The notes under the pieces were generated by a model. That model made no database searches and was not told where the DNA came from. It saw nothing but the letters and a program-made list of their open reading frames with translations. This document shows, piece by piece, positions 10,711 through 23,500 of a stretch of DNA of 64,000 bases. Made by a program: the position numbers and the translations under genes. Numbering within the stretch: position 1 is the first letter of the stretch; the number at the start of each line of letters is the position of its first letter. The DNA is from Chionis minor (taxonomy: Eukaryota; Chordata; Aves; Charadriiformes; Chionididae). The stretch lies in contig VZSF01006717.1 of NCBI GenBank assembly GCA_013398295.1, positions 434,001 to 498,000 of the forward strand, read 5' to 3'.

Positions 10711-10727
10711 CTGCCACCTAGTGGCTG
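10711..10727. promoter_or_regulatory. CTCF-like motif (weak)
   Basis: CTGCCACCTAGTGGCTG resembles a CTCF core (CCAnnAGnnGGC type) with mismatches, including at a normally strong position. A single motif in an intron is weak evidence for binding. Confidence 0.2.
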
Positions 10728-13700
10728 ATTCCTCAAAAATCACAGGCGAGCTGATGAAGTTGCTCCTTAAGTATTTATTGCAGTGACCCTAAGGAGCTTA
10801 TGTTTTCATTCATTTATTTATTTATCTTTTTGTAAAGCTTCTAAGTCAGCTACAGCTTGCTTCATGCTTGTAAGATCTATCTGGATAGATCCCCAGAGAA
10901 ACACAGCTGAAAGATATGTGTAGATATGCTTCCCTGACGTTTTGTGCTCTGAGTAGCAAAAAAAGAGGGGTCTGTAGCAATAAATGAACAGGAATGTAGA
11001 TCTTTCTAATAGTGCAGAATTCAGTGGACAGCAGTGACTTAAAGAAGTAGCTGGTAGCCTAAAAATGAGGGGAAATGATACATTTCATTATCAGAATAGT
11101 GTTCTCTTAAACTTTTTCTTCATGTTTCCAAGTGAACTGGATGTAGGGACAGGATTCAATTTTTATCATTATTTTCTCTTTTGATCTTGACCTATGCTCC
11201 TAAGACACAAAAAAGAACAAGTATGAATTGTAGCATTACCATCCCAAATCTTTCCTGGAAGCTGGAAACAGGAATCAGATAGGAGCTTATATAATTTCTT
11301 TTCAATAAAGGCCTCTTTTGTGGAGTCTGCACCTGAGCCTAAAACTGTGGATAGTCACTGCAGAATTTCGTGATAAAATCTCTGAGCTGTTCTGCATCTT
11401 AGCTCTGAGTCACCAAGGCAAGCAAATCCATTGCTGAGCTCCCCGGCAGTCGGGATGTTCTGAGTGAATATTAACGCCGCCTTGGTTCTTACAGTGTCTG
11501 CTAGCTGAGTAAGTGAGGGGCACCACAAATGTTGTCTCTTGTATTTAAGGTATTTACCGAGCTTTTGTGCTGCCTAGTGAAACGTGCAAATGAGCACTGT
11601 ATCAATGCTGCTCTAGTAGTTTCTTTAGCATCATTTAAACTGCTCTGTGTGTGTGTGCGTGTGTGAGCAGGCATCTTCTCAGCCTACATGTGGATTCTTA
11701 AATCTGCAGGCTGGTTAGATGGTTGTCATGCATTCATCTGATATCTGCTGAAATTTGTTTCCTGAAGAAAGGAGGGCATTTCAAGATATCTTAGGAAACC
11801 TGAGAAATTGTAAGGCGTTTTTAATAGATCAGTGAATTGTCAAGAGATCCTCTTGCTTTGGACATTGCAAAACAAATGCACGTGACCTGCAATTTCTCTT
11901 GAGCAGTGAGAATTAAGGCCCAGGTAGGATGAGAGGGAAAGGATGATCAAAGTGAACTCAAGTAGATGGTGTGGTCCTGCCTCATACTAGATGTAGTTTG
12001 GCAAACAGGCATTCTGTACTCATTTTTGTATCTGTAGAAGTTGAAAATTACTAGATCTGTGATATATACATATGTATTTTAAACAATATAGCTTATAGTC
12101 CTAAGAGTAACACTACTAAGTCACTATTAGTCACTGCTTGATGACTGCAGTCAAATACAAAAGAATTGCTGCTTTTGATTTACTGAAGTCGCTTGGGAAT
12201 AGTTGCCATTGTCCTAAAAGTACTAACTTTTGTAACTAAGAATTACTTTTAGTATTGCTAATTTTTGAAACAAGGTGTGGGGGTGTATCAAATCCTGTGT
12301 ACTTCTGTATGTAGTCTCATTGGCTGGGATAGGTCCTCTAGGTATAGTAATTTGGACTTCAGTGCTTGAGGTTCTGTTCAAATCTGTTCACCTATCATCA
12401 GCGTAATATTTCAACTTTTACCTGTTAATGTATAGCTGAAATTAGATACATTTAGGGTTTTTTCGGCTTATAGTTGAATCATTGATTTGATATCTTTACA
12501 TGAGAAGTAATATAGCTCACATGCACTTAAGAATAAACACAAAATTAAACATTTAATTTTAAGGGGAATTAAATATTCTTTTTTCTCACGCATAGCGGTT
12601 TCGGGAAACATAATGTTTTTAATTAATTCTGTTATGGCAAGCACTTGAACTCCTAAGGAAGCTAAGATCATATTTAGAAATCAAATGTCACACAAGCTGC
12701 TTCAGAGACACAGTTATGCATGTAATATGTGGCAGAATTTCTGATTTAGCTAATTGAATATTGCATCTAAAAGCCATTTTTAAGAGGGGAAAAGAGTAAA
12801 AGACAGCAAACCAGTCCAGTGCTTCTCTGTTAGGATTACTGGTTTCTTCCTCTTTTCCCCAGACCTTTCTGTATAGAAACTAGGAAGTACGCGATGCAAG
12901 AAATCAAAGTACTACTTCAGTACTGCTTTCACATTGAGGTTTTATAGCTTAGTTTACTCCCGGCTTCACAAGTTCATTTTCCAGTGCCTAAATATGCTTC
13001 CTTACCCCATCTTTAATTTCAGTTGATTGGTTTTAATGTAAAAATACAAACCTGAAGTCTGCTGGGTTTTATAATGGGCAGCAGTTTTTCCCTAGAAGTT
13101 CACAAGTACATTACTGATCTCTGTATATCAGTGGTCCAAATACTTTTTTAGAAAAAACCATCCTTTTTATAAATGAGAAAAAGTAAGGTCTTAAAATAAC
13201 TTCTGTTAAATATGTCTTGTTTGCATTATTTTGTATAGGTAATGCAGTTAAGACAGTATACCAAAGAGAAGATTAAATTAACCCACTGTTATATAAATGT
13301 ACACGATATTTCAGTATATTTTTAGAAGAATTTTTTTTAAATTACATTTAAAGCTTTATAAAAGATGTCTGTCATGTTAACGTAAACTTCAGAACAGGAA
13401 ACTAAAAAGTATTTCTGAAATGTAAAAGAGTTTCAGGAACATATGAAAACTATGTAAGAAGTGATAAATCTTCCTTATGTTTTAATTTTAAGATCACGCA
13501 GTTCTTGCAGGGAAATAAGGGAAGGATTAAATCCTGGATGATGTTGCATCTTTCTCATACAAAAGAGAAAAATATTTTAAAAAACACCAAAACCATTAGT
13601 AAGATTTGACTCTGCAATACAAGTTCTTACAGCTTTATAGAAGCTTATACTATAGTGTATAGTTTACATACTGGGGAGGCATTTCAGTGTTTCATGGTCT

Positions 13701-15167
13701 GTTACAACACTCCAACAGAATATGCAGGATTAAGGAGCTGCAGCTGGTGCTTAACATTACCCCTTCCATCTGTCCTAGCCCTCGCTTTGTCCAGGAAAAA
13801 TGGGGTTTGTGGTAAATGTGATGAGCACTTAGCCCAGTGTGGGAGAATACTACTTTTTTCCCTTATTAGTGTGTTGTGATCACAGGTCTTTGAGTGGTAG
13901 TGACAGTATTAACCTATAGGGGACTGATGAGAAAAAATAACCAGAAACTGGAAGAGAAGCCTCTTGCTTTGTACTTCCCACATCTTAGCCCCATATTTAT
14001 ATCCTTTGGAATCCATAGAAGATGAGAAGGGAAAGAAAAGACACCATGGAAAATTTAGTTGCATTGTTTTGTTATACTCCTGAGACTTCTGTCATTTATG
14101 AAGACTGGAGCAGTTGGTTTCTTTATTAAGTGCTGAAGAACGGGAAAAGGAAGATCTGGCAGCTCTTCTGTCTATTGACATTTTGAACAGCTGAGGATAT
14201 CTTTATTAAAGAGGAAAAAAAGTGTTATAGCTTTTATTTTGCTCGGAGTACAAAATGTAAAAATTATTCACCATCTTCTGACAAAAGTACCCGATCATTC
14301 TGGAATTGTTCCGGTAATGCCATGAAGGATACCAACGTCTGATCAAGGACTTGGAGAATGTGGAGGGAGTCTGTCAAAATCCAAGGAATACTGTGTATTC
14401 CAAAGATGGACCAGATGGGAATGCTTTGTGTCTTTTGTTTTTCCAGTGTGTTGAGCTGCTGCTTCCATAAGAGACTGTTTTTACGAAGGATTTTGAGAAT
14501 GGTTGGACAGACTTTTTTTTTTTTCCAGAGATGGGCATTTATTAAGTGTAATAGAAACTGACATTGTATGGTACCTTTGAAAATGGCAGCAAAGAATTAT
14601 AGTACACGTTTTATTGAGTGTGTGTGTGTATGCATATATGAATACTTTTTCTACTTTTCACTGTAGGAAGGGGGCTTTGGGAGAAAGGAGTGGAGAGTGG
14701 AAATGGGAATGCTTTGTTTTTCTCATCTTTTGTATGGCATTTGTGATATTAATGTGGAACTAGGGAGCAATCAAATCATGGCATATGATATTTTTAATGT
14801 TAAGCCTTCCTATCAAAATCTCTATAAAACTAACATGCCAATTTGGTTTCTAAAGAGAAGTTGTTTATATAGCTTAAATAAAAGCAGTGCATTTTTCTCT
14901 GCTGAGAAAATGGCTGCAGTTTTCTTTATGTTTTATAACCAGCAAGAGTATTGAAAAGCTCATTAAGTGTGCCATGTGTGTCTACTGCTGTAACTTTCGT
15001 GGCTTTATAAAAAGTCTCTTTCACTTCTTTGCTAAGCTGTGTTGCCCATTTTGAATAGCCTCAGTTGGTTACAAGATTAAAACGCTGCAAAGACTTTCTC
15101 TCAGCAAAGCCCTGCTAGTACCAGTAAGACCTTTTATTTAAGTAGGTGAATTCAAAGCTATTCTGTT

Positions 15168-15203
15168 CTTTTTTCTTTCTTTTTTTTTTTTTTCTTTTCT
15201 TTT
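15168..15203. repeat. T-rich low-complexity tract
   Basis: This is a nearly pure T run broken by a few C residues. It could be a decayed retroelement tail on the minus strand or simple slippage; no element is recognisable beside it. Confidence 0.8.
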
Positions 15204-18200
15204 AAGCACTTTTATTCAAAAGTCTGAATCATTTTCCAGGAATGTCAGGATCTAAACACTTGCTGTTAATTTAATGCATGTATGCTTCCTGGCCCATCAC
15301 ACATTACTGGGAAATCAGATTGAGTATAGCAAAAGAGAAGCTACCTCTTTTTGCCGGAGTATCATCTGCAAAGACTCAACTAGGTTTCTTAGAAGCTTAT
15401 TCACAAAGTGTCTGCTGCTTATGTTTACAATGTATGGTGGATGGGAAATTAACCTAGTCTTGTCAGTTATTTTTGCTGCTCTTGTATTGCATGCATTTAG
15501 ATGTCTTAGGGTAAAGTAACTGGGTGCTGTAGTACATGTGTTGCAGGGCAGGGGGAAAGCTTGCATTCCATTCCAAAACTGGGATTAAGTAACAGTCTAT
15601 TTGAAGTTGTTTTATTTTACAAAATATCAGATTTCAACATAATTGACACTTTTATCCCTTTCAACTTTGTTCTCCTCTGTGGTCCACATTCTTCCCTGAG
15701 TCCATGGGATCCACAGCTCTGCTTGCATCATATCTTGCAGGAGATGATTCCTGATTTATTGTGCGCCTTTCTGAGCAGGAAGAAATCTGGGATAGCCTTT
15801 CCTTTCTAGAACAGTCTGCTCTTTCGTATAATCTGTACAGAATTACTCAAGCGATAGATTTTAGTGGTCTCACTGAAACCGCAGAACATGAAAATCGTGT
15901 TTAAATATTAATAGATTATTTGCTTGTCTAAAGGTTTGAGAAGTTAAGCAGACAAATTTGATGACAGTTAGTAACATTTTTCCCACAGCAGCCTTTCTTC
16001 TCCCCCTCCTCCTTCCTCTTTATCTATCAGCAGCTCACTTATTTTTTCTAGCAACCTCTCTGACAGACAGTTGACATGTTGCAGGCTTCCCTTCCCTGTC
16101 TTGTGTCCTTCACCAGTTATAACTATTATAATTTACTTCAGGAAAAATGATTTCGTTGCAACACGAAGATGAAATGAAACCCCTATTAAACAAAATGCTG
16201 CCTGAGGTATCATTTGAAGGAAATAAAACATTCTCACTACTCCGTGCAGTGCTTAATATTCCCTTTTTAACAATATTCTGATGATCAGTTCAATTCATAT
16301 GTTATCAGTACTAGCAGTTACTTTTTTAGTGATTTATAATCTGGTGCTCTGCCTGTTTGTCTGGGAAGTGGTAAATGAACTGAACAAGGGGTAAATCCAA
16401 GTCTCCTTTTTTCAAAGTAAACTTACATTTTTGTTCTTTTACCATGTGTGAGGAAGAATTACTCTTGAAGTTTATTTAGCTGTCCTAATGTTTAGCCCTC
16501 ATCTCCTCTGCCTAGTTTTACTATTGTCCATTCATTTGTTTTTTTCCCTAACCCAACATTTCAAATATTATTCTAAGCTTGCTTATTCCATAGCATCTAA
16601 AAAAATTAAGGTTATTGAATTCTTGTTTCTGGTTATCTTGCTACTGTCTCTAAGCAACTGAGTTTAATTTTTTCTGATCATATCATGTCTATATTTTGGA
16701 CTGGAAGTAGAACATTTCTCATAACAGTAAGCCAAACATTCTTTCCGGTCTGTATTAAAGATGAAATGTTGAAAAAGTAACAGAAGTTTTTTGACTTATT
16801 ACACAATTTAGGATAGGTTAGGTTAGAATGCCATAGTCCTTGATTGCAGTCATGAACTATGTATTTTTAATTCTCCCCTAAGGTGTCTGAAGTGTGCAAA
16901 TCTGACACCCTTGATTCATTTATCATCACTAAAATGCCACTGTTTTGTTGTGTTTTTTTTAAAAAGAAAAACAGGTGCAGTCAATTCTAGCTATTCTTCT
17001 ATTATAGCTGCTTTGGGAAATGATGAACTCAGTAAAAAATAAATGTCTTGCCTTGCTCATGCATGAATTTCTTTTTCTATTCCCCCAAATCTAGGGGTGA
17101 AAAAATGAAATGCCTCCAATAATTTTAGGGTTTTTTCTTCCTTTGATCTTTTTAATCCTGAAGCTTTAGCTAGCCAAGCTACTGGAAGGGATTTCTAATT
17201 GGTAGTTTTCTTCTGAGGATTTACTGATGGTCAATTTAAGATTTCTGTGGGAAAAATTATAGTTAATGGAGTTCTAAGTCTATAAAACAAGGGCTTTGGA
17301 AAGGAGATGTAAAGGGGAAAGATTTGGGGATTTTTTACCTATTTTTGAAAATTTTTCCTAAACACTTGTAGCTTAGGTTCAGGTATTACATGCTTAGCTG
17401 TCCTCATTTGACTAAACCCCATTCTCTTTAGCAGTGATCTTGGATATGTTTTTGCATGGCGTGCTGCCCTTGTATAAGTAGTTAGTTGGCTTCTGTATGT
17501 TGTGGAAAAGTGTGGTGCCATCTATGTTATAGAAGGATGAAAGTTAAGCAGCTCTAATTCTGGTATTTCTACAATATTTCCTTTCCTGTCTTTTAAGAGC
17601 AGCAAGTTTAAATAGTAAAGTGGAATTTTCAAGTGCTGTTGGCCAGAAATTAAGATTAAATTAATTTGTGAAACATCTAAATACATCTGCGTGGAGGTCA
17701 TATACACATTTATTTTACTTGTATTTGCAACATGCTTGAATTCTAGTACTAAACAGTACATTATGACTAAAGGGGGGAAAAAAAGTCAGGCATTGTTGCC
17801 AGCAGAGCCCATCACTCAGCTTTTTTTTTTCTTCTCTTCAAGAAATACATTTTTACTGGGATAATTTAGATACTGATAAGCAAAGTGCTATTTTTAATAA
17901 TTAATTGAAACGTCAAATATGCAAGAAAATTTCATAAGGTAATTTACATGAAGTGTTTGTGACCCTTATAAAAACTAATTTTCAAATATATGAATAGGGA
18001 AGGTTCATACTCTGTTTATAAAGGTTAGTTCATTGCATCAGGAAATAGAAACAATGCCAGCTTGTTTAGTAGACTGTTCATACAATGTGTATCATAAATG
18101 AGTCTTGTGATTACTGTGAAAAAATTCAGACTTTTTTTCTGCCTATAATTTATATGCTTAGCATATATGATAATATAGTATGGCATAAATACTTTTGACA

Positions 18201-19208
18201 TGTTTGGATTGGCTGCATTAATCATGGCAAGTAGAACTGTTAGTTATGAAGACTATTCAAATATATGCCAATAAAAGATTTAAAAGCATCATGGTTTTTT
18301 TTTTTCAATTTGCAAAAATGTTTTAAAAATATTTAAACTATTTAATGTTTTTCTGTCCATGAAGCTGAGAATTGAGGCCTTTTCTAAACTGAAGTAAAAA
18401 TCATGATGCTAGATGTTAGTTGGTGTATTTTGACACATTTTGAGATTTTACTGCCTTGTCTCTACTATCCTGAAGCATGTCTTCCATTAATTAAATTGGA
18501 GCTTGGGCTTTTTTTCTTGAAAGACTTCATATCTTGTGTCAGCTATATTTTTCTTCAGTACATTTGTCAGAATATGTTGGCCAACGCATTCTACAGTGAC
18601 TTCTGTCTAGTCTAGACAAAAGATGAGAGAGAATATAACTTTTACAGATTTCTATAAATAGACCGTAAAAGATTTTTTAGTGCTGTAAAATGAGATGTTT
18701 GATTTTAAAATTACTCAGAGAGGAACAGCATATGCATTTGCATTCCCCCAAATTAGTACCATACCTGGTTTGTTCTTTATCATTTGCCAAAACTGAGTAT
18801 GTTTTCTTTGCTTTTTCATTAATGTATGTTGGTGAAATATAGACTATTTCTGTTTTAGATTACAGGAAGAAAATATATTTAGAAAATTGTTTTTATTTTG
18901 TTTTGAACATCTTGCATGGTTTGAAGCTATTTAGTAGCTTAGTAGTAAGATTCAGAGAGCAAGCAGATCATTTAGTTTCTGGAATAAGACTGTATTCTCA
19001 TCCTACCGCTTACTGTGTAAGAGCTGCAGTGTGTGTATTTATTTGTCTGTGTATTTTGTCTTTTTCTCTTATCTAGTAGGCAGACATTTATTTATGTGTG
19101 TGTTGAATCTCTAACAGCTGGGAAAACACGAAGCTTGGAGGTGCATAACTAAAAAGATTGCCTCTTCTGTTTGTCTGGGAAAATGTCTTGTAACTTCTTC
19201 AGAGGAGC

Positions 19209-19421
19209 TACATGAAGAAGTTTTTTACAAAAGAGGTGGTGAAACCCTGGAACTGGTTGCCCAGAGAGGCGATAGATGCCCCGTCCCTGAAAATATTCAA
19301 GGCCAGGGTAGATGGGGCTCTGAGCAACCTGATCTAGTTGAAGCTGTCCCTGCTTATTGCAGGCGGGTTGGACTAGAGGACCTTTAAAGGTCCCTCCAAA
19401 CCAAACTATTCTATGATTCTT
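19209..19421 (+). mobile_element. CR1 LINE 3' end, sense orientation
   Basis: About 210 bp of CR1 3' UTR in the same direction as TTC27. It includes the GGTTGCCCAGAGAGGCGATAG block, the ATTCAAGGCCAGG block and GGTTGGACTAGAGGACC, and ends in the CR1 tail repeat CTATTCTATGATTCT at 19407-19421. It is 5'-truncated and non-coding. The clear tail marks the 3' boundary precisely; the 5' boundary is approximate. Confidence 0.92.
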
Positions 19422-20532
19422 CATCCAATTTTCACAGTTATTTTAATAACTGGTGTTGCTTATGTGCAACTGGACAGGTGACACATTGTTGTATTTGAAT
19501 CTTAATCCATTACAGCTCATGATTTCAACTTTGTCCAAGTCTGAGCACATCCCAGACATTGCCTTTGGTCTCCAATAAATATATTCAGAGTATAGCTTCA
19601 TTCCACACAACTCTCAGATTTAGGAATGTTACTCACTTTTGCCCACCAAAACAGGACTTTCTTTCGTGCTCCCCTGCAGCGTCTCACTCACTTTTTTCAG
19701 TATTAGTCACTTGTGCCTAAAAGCTTCCCTTTTTGTTTACTCATCCATGACACATTCCCCTCAGCCCTCCTTTGTCAGTTCTTGCCTCCTGTTTATCTGG
19801 ATTTCACTCTTGCTCTCATCTTCCCTAATTACTTTCTTTCTCACATATTTCTGACATTATTTTTATGCCTTTCCTTCCTCACTTTTGTTTGCTGTTTAAG
19901 GAGTTAGTCTTCTTTCAGGACCATTGCGTCATCAGTCTCTGAAAGGAAGGTAGCTGCAGCTTTGTTTTGCTCCTGGAAACTAAGCTTTTTGCACATAAGG
20001 TTTAAAGCCAGGTCAGCAGCTCGATGCTGTTGCATGTAATGGGAACAGTGGCTCTTTAAGGAGACAGAATACTTCTACTGGTGAAGTCAGGAACTGGAAG
20101 AAATCAGAAATCAAATATTTTTTTAATAGACATTGAGACTTGTCAATAGGCTCTTTCCTGGGAAACTGTTGAGGCCATCCTAGAACTCTCACTGAAGTTG
20201 TCATCTCCAGACTTTGACCCTAGCTGCTTAGCACACCTAACAGTAATTGCGGTATGCCTCTTGGCGTTCAACCTGTTACACTTATTTGTGATCACCACGT
20301 ATTGCAATGTGTAGACTGGTGATTAGTAGAGACTGTTGTAGGCAGAATTCTGGTGGTGGATGCTGGCATTCAAAACAGGGGAAAACCAGGTATGACACAC
20401 TCCCTTCAGAATCCTGTCTGGCATTGTGTGGATTTTCCTCTGCTGTGCCTCACTGTTCTTCTACAGACAGCTGCTCTTACAGACTGAAGGTTGTGAAGAT
20501 GTTTTATAGAAATTGTATACTTTGTTCTCACA

Positions 20533-20586
20533 TGGCTTAATAGTAAGCCACTGGCTTAATAGTAAAGTCAGTGGCAGCCTTACTAT
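20533..20586. repeat. Direct and inverted repeat cluster
   Basis: TGGCTTAATAGTAA occurs at 20533-20546 and 20552-20565. An overlapping inverted pair (ATAGTAAGCCACTG at 20540-20553, and its complement with a 4-base insertion at 20569-20586) could fold into a hairpin. It looks like a small local rearrangement; no known RNA family fits. Confidence 0.7.
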
Positions 20587-23500
20587 AAATCACTGGTTTA
20601 GGCATGTAATTCTTCCTGATTTTTTTTTTTTTGCTGTTCCTGTTACAGAAAAAAATGTGATACCTGATTTTGACTAGTTAACATCTTTGTAGGATGAGTT
20701 CACAAATGGCATTTTGATAATATAAAAACTGTATGCAAACTGCCATTTACTAATTTATTTTTTTTTGAAATTATGAAAACATTTAAATTGGTTCCCTTCA
20801 AGAAGATAATTTTATGCCTTTTACCGAGGATGTGAAGGGAGCTTTTAAGGCTCCATTTTGTTGTATGATTTTTATGGTTGTGCTCCAAATCTGTCTGAGA
20901 GCCAGTATTTTTGCTACCCTACATTCTCTTCATACAAAAGATACTCAGTTAAGGTATTTTAAGGATAAGTATTGTAAATGGATATTTGTCTTGAAGTTAT
21001 CATTGCAAAAGTGAAGATAAAGTTTCCGTTAGAGTAAGAATCTATGCGGTATCAGATAGCAGCAGTATATAAAGCAGTATTCTCCCAGAGGCTGTTGATA
21101 GACCAAATAAACAGGAAGCATCCCTGGCAGTCTATGGAAAAAAAAAAAAAAAGTAATGGAAAAAACATAGTGGTGAGCTCATAAACACAAGTAGGCAGGC
21201 AGAACAGACAAATCCCACCACGCTGGGGCAGTTGCATAAGGATGCAGGATCTGTCAGGCCTAAGGGATTTTTTCCAGTGGTCTGGAGTGCTGCAAACATT
21301 GAATTTGCCCTGAACAGTTCAAATAAGCAAAGAAGCAGAAAAAAAAAAACAGGAAGCTTAATGTGTAGTCTTACCTGGATTTTGCTGAGTAAGAAGTACT
21401 ATTTTTTAAAAAGGCAAACAAAAAACCCAAACAAACATCCTTAGAAACAGCTAACCAACCTAAAGAATGTATTGAGAAATCATTGTTCATGCCTGTAGCC
21501 AGAGGCAGCAGTAGCAGAAAGGGAAAGATGAAAAATCGTAATTGTCTCCCTGAGGAATAAACTTCTATCAGCAGAAGATAAGTTAACCTATACTGGCTGT
21601 TCCAAAAATGCTCCTTGTCAGAGGAGATGCAAGGCTGAGGGTAGGGGGGAGCAAGCAGGGCAGAGGATTTAAGAGCCTACTGTGGAAGTTTCCAGGGGAA
21701 TACCTAGCAGGGGGTAGGGCATGTTTCTTCTCCCACATGGCCAATCTGAACAGAACAAGTTAGAAAACATTATCCATTGGCACCGATTTTCTTTCACCCT
21801 TTTTTCAGTCGTTTGCTTTGTTTGTCTTGAGGCTAATCAGATTGCAAGTCCTCGGATGGCATGTATCATTGCGTATAATCCTGAAACTATCTAACATTAA
21901 GATATGATAGCTAGCAATTCTCAAACCAAATTCACTGTTTTACTACCTGTGCAGACAGCAATTTATTTAATGTGCTTTTCTGGTTTTTTAGGATGTTATC
22001 AAAAGAGCACATGATGTGCTCAGAACCTTGGCATAGATGGTGACTTCCTGAGGCTGAGCAGTTAAAACGAGAAATTCACTGTTGTTTAATACCTAGGGAA
22101 ATCCTTATCATTGGTACCAAAGAGTTAAAGTCTAGTCTTTTGAATCCAAAAACCTAATTTATTGCTGTTGAGATTGGGCCTTAGGAAATAAATGCAGTAC
22201 TGTGATGTGGTGTGGAAGTCTGTACTTATGCTGTTTCAGGACTAAGTCCAAACCACAGACCTGAAAAAGACAATGCTACTACAGTCAAATCTGGCTGAAG
22301 TTGTTTTCAGCATAACACAGAATAAGTGATATGTTTGGCGCAACAGAGCGGGTGTCAGTAATATGGCTGGACTCCATTCTAAGTGAAAATAGGAGCCATA
22401 TCTTATGTGGTTTACTCTTCGCTAGTCATTGAAAGCAGATTCCTTTAAATAAAACAGTATCTTCTTTCTTCATGACATTTCCTTTTCTTCTCTAGTTTTT
22501 TCCTTCTCCTAAAAAAAAATTAGTTGAAAACCTCCAAGGAAAACGTACTTATTAACTTAAATAGTCTCTCAAAATGAAAAGAAAAAACAAACCAAAATAC
22601 AACCCAAAAACTAGCTTAAGCAACAACATGAGAAATTATTCTTTTTTTAACTCTTACAAGAGGATGCAATATGTATACCAATTAGTATCATTGCAGAGCA
22701 TTAAGCTCTTAGAAACTTGTTAAATATCAGCCCACCAATGCCTGTTAACATGGAATAAAATTTAAATCATTTTGGAGATCCAGGAGAGATCTGCAGTTTG
22801 GATATACAAGTAGAACTGAGCAAATTATTTGATACTCAGATAATATCTTTATTTATACTATTATTAGAAAGTAGAAAATCCTAAGGGAAAAAAAGCATTT
22901 TCCTAGCAGAACCTAACTGGAGTTGATTTTTCCAGTGTGTCTGAGGTGACTTTGAATTGTGATTTTTGTTCCTACCATAGGTCTCTCTCTGAAAGTTACA
23001 TACCCACATGAATGGGAGATAAATAACAGACTGTGTTATGCAGAATCAAAAAATCATGTTTATAGCTCACTATAATCGTCTCCCTACATGTTTTTTTTAT
23101 TGTTTGTTCCATGCAAGCTAATATGAGCTTGCTTTTCTGTATTTTTGTCGTATTTAAATCCATACAAAGCTTTCTTTGAGTCCTTTGTTTCCACTGAAAA
23201 GTCTTCAGTAAGCGTAAATCTTTGTACTCTTTTCACATAACTTTTTCTGTGGAACATATAAGGCTTCCCTTGCAAGGGAATGTTTCTCTAGTGCTCGTTT
23301 TCTTTGACCTTTTTCTCTGTGAAGTGTATAATGTAGGGGACACTGGACCGCCGTTTCAGTTTTATCTGCAGATATGCATTTGGAGTCATCATGTGCTTGT
23401 GTTTCTTCTCTTTCTGACTAGAGATCAGATTCCAGTATACCTATGTCCGCATCAAATGACCCCATCCCCCCACCCCCTTTAATTTCATTTTCTTAATACA

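Noticed and set aside
18738..18745. ATTTGCAT octamer (POU-type) motif
   Set aside because: An eight-base motif occurs by chance every few kilobases in AT-rich DNA, and there is no supporting context.
23460..23478. C-rich run as a possible minus-strand G-quadruplex
   Set aside because: Only three G tracts with very short spacing are present; a canonical four-tract quadruplex is not supported.
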